This document shows, in pieces, positions 59,113 through 64,000 of a stretch of 64,000 bases of DNA. The position numbers and the translations under genes are program-made. Origin of the DNA: Porodaedalea pini. Its lineage: Eukaryota > Basidiomycota > Agaricomycetes > Hymenochaetales > Hymenochaetaceae. A model generated the notes under the pieces. It made no database searches, was not told where the DNA came from, and was given only the letters and a program-made list of their open reading frames with translations. Location: the NCBI GenBank assembly GCA_002794775.1, contig NBAY01000001.1, positions 1,116,001 through 1,180,000 on the forward strand, in the 5' to 3' direction. Position 1 is the stretch's first letter, and every line of letters begins with the position of its first letter.

Positions 59113-61359
59113 TGCTGAGGTAGTGCTTAAGTTGCGACATGATCGAATGCGAGAGTTGGGAAGAAAATGGAGATGAATCGCTCAAAGTTATCTCCACTGG
59201 TGACTTTACTCAAGCTATTCAATGTACCTAATTCATGTTTAGATTTCGAGAGATCGATAGCGATCCACGCATCAAGTTTGAGTAGGTTTCTAGGACAGTG
59301 AGTTGTGTGCGTTCAGGCTCTTCGGATGGTCATGTGTCAGCTTCGCGGAATTTTCGGAGATGCAGAAGACTGTTATTTAGTCTAACGAAAGCATGGAAAT
59401 TTGAGGTATTAAAGGTTCCTTCAAGAATGACCATTGCCGAGGGAATATGAAAATGGTATAAATCACGAGTACATGTCTGCTTTGAGGGGCGTATCAATTG
59501 GGGGCGCAGAACGATCCTCAGCCCAAGTTCCGTAGAAAAATCAGTGCATTCATATTCAAAAGCTTATACTCAAGTCTTATGTGTCCCATTCAGAAATCAC
59601 AAGGTGCGGTTGGTTTCTAGCAAAGATAATGCCGGCCCGACCTAGGAAACGTAGCTTGATCCGCAAATTTAGCAGGAGACGCTTGCGTCGAAGCGGCCAA
59701 GAAAAGCCCTTTCACGAGTGCACCCTTCCCATTGAAATTTTTTTTTCATATTTCCGCGACGATTTAGTACTGCACTTGCTTTGCGTGAAGGATATATGGA
59801 ACAGCCAGCATCCGCTTGTGGACACTGGAGACTAATTTGATGACTTCTTTAGTCTGGTCGAAGAAGAAAATATGAAATATGAATGACCGCACTCAGCTAA
59901 AGTATCCTAGATGGTTAGCAGCAGTACTAGTACTAGTCAGATATTTTGGCACAAAGAAGTTACTTCGAAGTCTCGATGACTCACATACAGGTATAGGATG
60001 TTCTCACGACGACTCGTGACAAGCACGTGGCTCTGAGAATTTGCGCCTAGCTAAGTAGTGAGGCACTAGTACTATCAAGTTGACCGGCTAAGTACGAGGC
60101 TTGCTTGACTGTGCTTGTGAGTTCTACCTGTCCTTACAAGTCACAGCGTGCCGATGTCCAATCGTGGCTCATGTGCCGTGACCACCACTAGTGAACGCAT
60201 CAACTCCTTTTCACGCATGTGTCCTGTGATCGAATCGATTGTTAGTGCGGCCGGTGTATGTCTCCGCTATTGTCAGAGGCCGAGTATCAGGATTTTGCCA
60301 TGTAAGCTTCTGTACTACTTGTTGAATCTCGCAGCACAAACTGAAGATGGTGCTGTACTAGCTTCTTTATCCATGAGCCGCCTACTAAGCGGAAAATATA
60401 GGGCTTCCATGTACAGCAACGCACAAGGCTTTCCGGAGACCATGGGATTGAGCAGCCAAAATGCGGAACCCGGGTCTTCAGCTGCCACGTCAACTTGAAT
60501 GGATACTCCTATGTTCACAATACTCATGATCATTGATGCTCTTTCCCGTGTTGCTTTGCTGTCGATCTGTTAAATCCTTTACAGAGGATCATCATGTGTT
60601 TTCGTGGACCTCATCTTCCGTATCTCGAATCTGTCCAGCTAGCCATCGATAAAGCGGACTCGTCGTCATAACTCTAGCGGTCGTTCCTGCACGCTGTCGG
60701 ACTTCCTTTCTGGCGAAGCTTTGGCAGAAGCAAAACTTCTTCTAACGACAGGTCCACTCGCGGGGCGCTTCTGGACTTGCTTCTCCTGGTATATCTTTAT
60801 TTCTAGCCGAGAATGGTCAGTCTCTATTGAACATACTAAGGACAATTTGCTAAACTATGAGACTGATCGGTGACTTCCGCAGACCGTCTATTGCCGTTTC
60901 CTAGTACAGATTTCTGAATAACAGAGGTAGAAAGAAATGTCCTCGTGCTTATCGGGTATGTCAGGAACTTTCCGAACTGTGAGGAGGTCGAATGTGACAT
61001 GTCCTGCCCGTGGGCTGTCTTAAGTTATGGAAGAGCCGATCTGAAGTTTCCAAATTTGACATGGACGATAGCTTCTCCTATTTTTGTCTTGTACATCTCG
61101 GCGACCGGAATATCTCTCCGATGCTCTAGGTAGCCGCACCGCTCTCCACAGGACCGGACGTTGAGCTTACAGCACCGCGTGTGCGAGAGATAAATATGTA
61201 GCAAGCTCATTGGTTCATCTGTGCCAGCAGTACTATTCCGCAACTTACGGTTCCCCGCACCATCGTGCTCGATCTTATGATGAATCTCTTGGCAACTAGA
61301 CGCCGTTGAACAACAATATCAGTGATCTGAGAAAGGAGACTCTACAGCGTTGCATACGG
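59113..61359. other. Gene-poor interval of 2.2 kb
   Basis: No gene is recognisable between the transporter relic and the GH16 gene. A weak open frame at 60148-60498 (+) has no family resemblance. The right end holds the GH16 promoter. Confidence 0.35.
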
Positions 61360-61366
61360 TATAAAA
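61360..61366 (+). promoter_or_regulatory. TATA box of the GH16 gene
   Basis: A TATAAAA motif lies about 80 bp before the ATG at 61445, a usual distance for a strongly regulated fungal secreted-enzyme gene. Confidence 0.55.
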
Positions 61367-61444
61367 TGAGGCCAAGGTTGTCGATACACTGCAGGCTCTC
61401 TAAACCATCCTCACTGCCTACTTTCGTTCGCCACCTTTCCTGCC

Positions 61445-62947
61445 ATGTTCTTCCCTCCTTTCGTTCACTTCGCTCTTTTTTCTATTTTCGTTGGCATTGC
61501 CCGCGGTACGACATATTCGCTGTCGGACAACATTGTCGGCACTGCCTTTCTCTCTGAGTTCACACATCAAGCGATATCTGACCCTACTCATGGACGAGTG
61601 TCAGTATCCTCTCTTCATTCCTTATCTAACGTCATCTTATGAGCTCACTGCACCTTTAATCCGTAGTAACTACGTCAGCCAGTCGACCGCAATGTCGAAG
61701 AATCTCACTTTTGCCAACGCTAACACTTTCGTAATTCGTGGGGACCACAACACAGTCCTGAGCGCAAGTGGCCCCGGTCGTGACTCGGTGCGCATTCAAT
61801 CCAACAAGCAGTGGTCTACGCACGTTGCGGTGTAAGTTTGATACTGTTGCTAGCATTTGTCATAAGTTGCATGTGAGATTGGCTCCCTGACTGCGTGCTT
61901 TTGTTATTATTTTGGTGCAGATTTGATATCGTCCACATGCCACGTGGATGCGGGTATGCACAAACAAACTTTATCCTACTGAATCTTGACTGATCACTCA
62001 CAAGTAGTACGTGGCCCGCCGCATGGGAAGTTGGAGGAAACTGGCCTTACGGTGTATGTCATACTCTCCGATGTCTCCACTCTGCTCTGATCTCATGACT
62101 TCGCTTTTAGGGTGAGGTTGATATCGTTGAAGGAGTGAATGATGTCAGTCCAAATCAGGCTACATTGCACACTGGACCTGGTACGTTGAACGCCCAGCGA
62201 TGGCGGGAAAACGACTAAATCTCGTCTTATCAAGGCTGCACGATGTCTGGCCAAGTACAGACTGGGTGAGCTAACAGTCTGAAGCGACCGCACCATGCTA
62301 ATTTGGCTGGTCTGGGCCAGGACAACCGCTGGCACAGACTGTGATTCCTTCGACAACAGCAACTCCGGTTGCGGGGTGAAAGTGAACAAGGCAAACAGTT
62401 ATGGCCCACCATTTGACAGCAACGGCGGCGGCTGGTATGCCATGGAACGTACAAGTTCTCACATCAACGTCTATTTCTGGGCTCGTAACGATGGTTCCGT
62501 GCCGAGCGATATCAAGAAAGGCGCCTCAACCATCAATACAGGCAATTGGGTATATTTTCTACTCTATTGTATGCTATTCACATTTGTTGATGAATTCCTT
62601 TATGATCAGGGGACACCGGTCGCGAATTTCCCTAGTAACAACTGCAACTTGAACTCTGAGTTCGCCCCAAACAATATCATTATCAACTTGACCTTCTGTA
62701 AGCCCCGTTGTCATCGCTAACGTCATAGTCTTTACTGACCAGTCTATCAGGCGGAGATTGGGCTGGAGCTTCTTCCGTTTACGCAGCCTCCGGATGTCCG
62801 TCGACCTGCGTCGGTAAGTAAAACAAAGTCCTTGAAGCTCCACTATAAACTCTCATATCTGCTATTTGATCAGATTATGTAAACAACAACCCATCTGCAT
62901 TCGTGGATGCTTACTGGCAGTTCAACGCCTTGAGGGTGTACACGTAG
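61445..62947 (+). CDS. Secreted GH16 beta-1,3(4)-glucanase (laminarinase, Lam16A type)
   Basis: The enzyme cuts beta-1,3/1,4- or 1,3/1,6-glucans, either in plant matter or in the fungal wall. The start MFFPPFVHFALFSIFVGIAR is a signal peptide. The mature part has AISDPTHGRVNYVSQSTAMS, KNLTFANANTFVIRGDHNTV, VRIQSNKQWSTHVAVFDIVH and MPRGCGTWPAAWEVGGNWPY. The catalytic motif is GGEVDIVEGVNDVSPNQATL, with both glutamates and the middle Asp in ExDxxE. Further matches are NSNSGCGVKVNKANSYGPPF, GGGWYAMERTSSHINVYFWA and INLTFCGDWAGASSVYAASG, and the end is FNALRVYT. The order fits wood-rot Lam16A with no carbohydrate-binding module. About ten small introns interrupt it. The length of about 310 residues is normal. 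Confidence 0.93.
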
Positions 62948-63239
62948 AATGCGAGCGCAATCGCAACTACAGCCAAAACCAGTGATCACGCTCCTTAATT
63001 TTCCACACTTTTCATCTTACGCTTCAGTCTGCATTTTGTATTTGACCTCAAATTATCGTTGGCGCTCTGTATCATTCAGAAATTGTACTTGTATCCCGTA
63101 TATTGACGTGATTGTTGCAATGTCATTTCTTGTTCCATTCAGGGGCCTGGCGCTTCAATGAATTAGGGAAAAGGGATCGCAGAGATTTTACCGGCGCCAG
63201 AGCCAGAACCGATGTTTTTAACTAGACCATCCGAAAGTC

Positions 63240-64000
63240 TCATACCATATACAGCAACTTTACAGACCCATCCACTGCTCCAAGAGCAATACAACCGCGG
63301 CTCTCAACATAATCCATCGATGTCCACATCTCACCTCCACTTTCAATGGAGCTCAATAGGTCAGCAGAGTGCCTCTCTCCACGATTCGTAGAATTCCAGA
63401 TTGGGCCAGGCCATATCATTGTGCAAAGCTCTTGCGATCGGCTGCGATCGATATTCGAGCTCACCCATAACGCCGTTCCTGCAGACCCGAGGGCAAGGGT
63501 CGGACAACGCATGAAGTCTCGCCTTGCCGGTATAGTCGAAATGGGATCGGGAGGAAATAGATACGGGCTCGATGATCCTGCCGAAGTGTCTGTCGATGGA
63601 TAGGCAGGATTAGGAGAGATCATGTAATACTTGACAGAATGTATGTCCGACGCCCATGGGTCCCCTTGTTCTGCCCGGACAATTATCACTATTGGCGGAT
63701 ACAGATATGTTGGAATAAAGGCTGGCAGGGGTGCGATCGCAATGCCATCTATCCATCCAAATGTACATGTCTGCAAGGGGTGAACAACTTGCACCGTCTC
63801 GTCCGGTGAACGCAGGACAACATCCGGGAAAAGATCAATGGAGCGTGAGCGAGCCACGAAGATACTTTCATGGGCGAAAAGAACTTGAAGACATTTATTG
63901 TGCTTCAAGGGCACATGTTCAATATCCGCGCGAAAGTAGCACATCTGTAACACTCACTTGTATAACCTCATCTGGCTCTTTAGCACCCTTGAGAATGGCG
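63240..64000 (-). CDS. C-terminal part of a probable F-box-type protein (5' part outside window)
   Basis: One long exon gives about 230 residues, ending KLLYMV at a TGA (63240-63242). Blocks include FVARSRSIDLFPDVVLRS, CTFGWIDGIAIAPLPAFIPT, SVKYYMISPNPAYPS, RCPTLALGSAGTALWVSSNI and GCIALGAVDGSVKLLYMV. These resemble the beta-propeller-like C-terminal halves of the large mushroom F-box protein family, with ISTIPARRDFMRCP before a repeat-like block. The F-box itself would be to the right of the window. At the upstream edge a GTGAGT donor at about 63966 suggests an intron whose acceptor I could not fix. Confidence 0.5.

Noticed and set aside
1..64000. CRISPR arrays, rRNA genes, operons
   Set aside because: None visible. 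The window is eukaryotic nuclear DNA with intron-rich genes.

Overview
The window is nuclear DNA of a mushroom-forming basidiomycete (Agaricomycetes). Genes are dense, lie on both strands and carry many introns, most about 50-70 nt long. Several proteins belong to families known mainly from this group: a DUF6533 membrane protein, a DUF7727-type small membrane protein, DUF6698 proteins, a Plavaka-type transposase and a laminarinase of the wood-rot GH16 type. All exon structures were inferred by eye from splice signals and protein continuity, so coordinates are CDS spans (start codon to stop codon, introns included).

Region 1 (0-32.6 kb) is mostly housekeeping: a partial one-TM protein, an Ap4A phosphorylase (APA2 type), a four-exon DUF7727 protein, a large conserved protein with a HicA-like C-terminal domain, a DUF6533 protein, an FG nucleoporin with a RanBD (Nup2/Nup50), a Gyp1/TBC1D22 Rab-GAP, a Rec114-like meiotic protein, an ER-anchored Mga2/Spt23 transcription factor, the ETF alpha subunit, the peroxisomal import receptor Pex5 and a DJ-1/PfpI protein. 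Mga2, ETF-alpha and Pex5 all bear on fatty-acid metabolism, but I see no proof that this is more than chance neighbourhood.

Region 2 (32.6-48.2 kb) is a transposon island. It holds an uncharacterised protein with a 21-bp coding minisatellite, a broken DUF6698 copy bracketed by two 318-bp direct repeats, a nearly complete Plavaka transposase, scraps of host-like genes including a well-preserved but truncated Ku70 vWA fragment, and an intact DUF6698 gene.

Region 3 (48.2-64 kb) starts with 3.3 kb of apparent non-coding DNA. It continues with a PhyH-type dioxygenase, a SET-domain methyltransferase, a protein with MLKL-like layout (N-terminal helical bundle followed by a kinase-like domain without catalytic motifs), a truncated MFS sugar transporter, a secreted GH16 glucanase and the C-terminal part of a probable F-box-type protein.

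The most interesting items are the MLKL-like gene, the Ku70 fragment caught between transposons, the R-DUF6698-R repeat structure and the HicA-like domain in a eukaryotic protein. Several introns appear to use GC donors.
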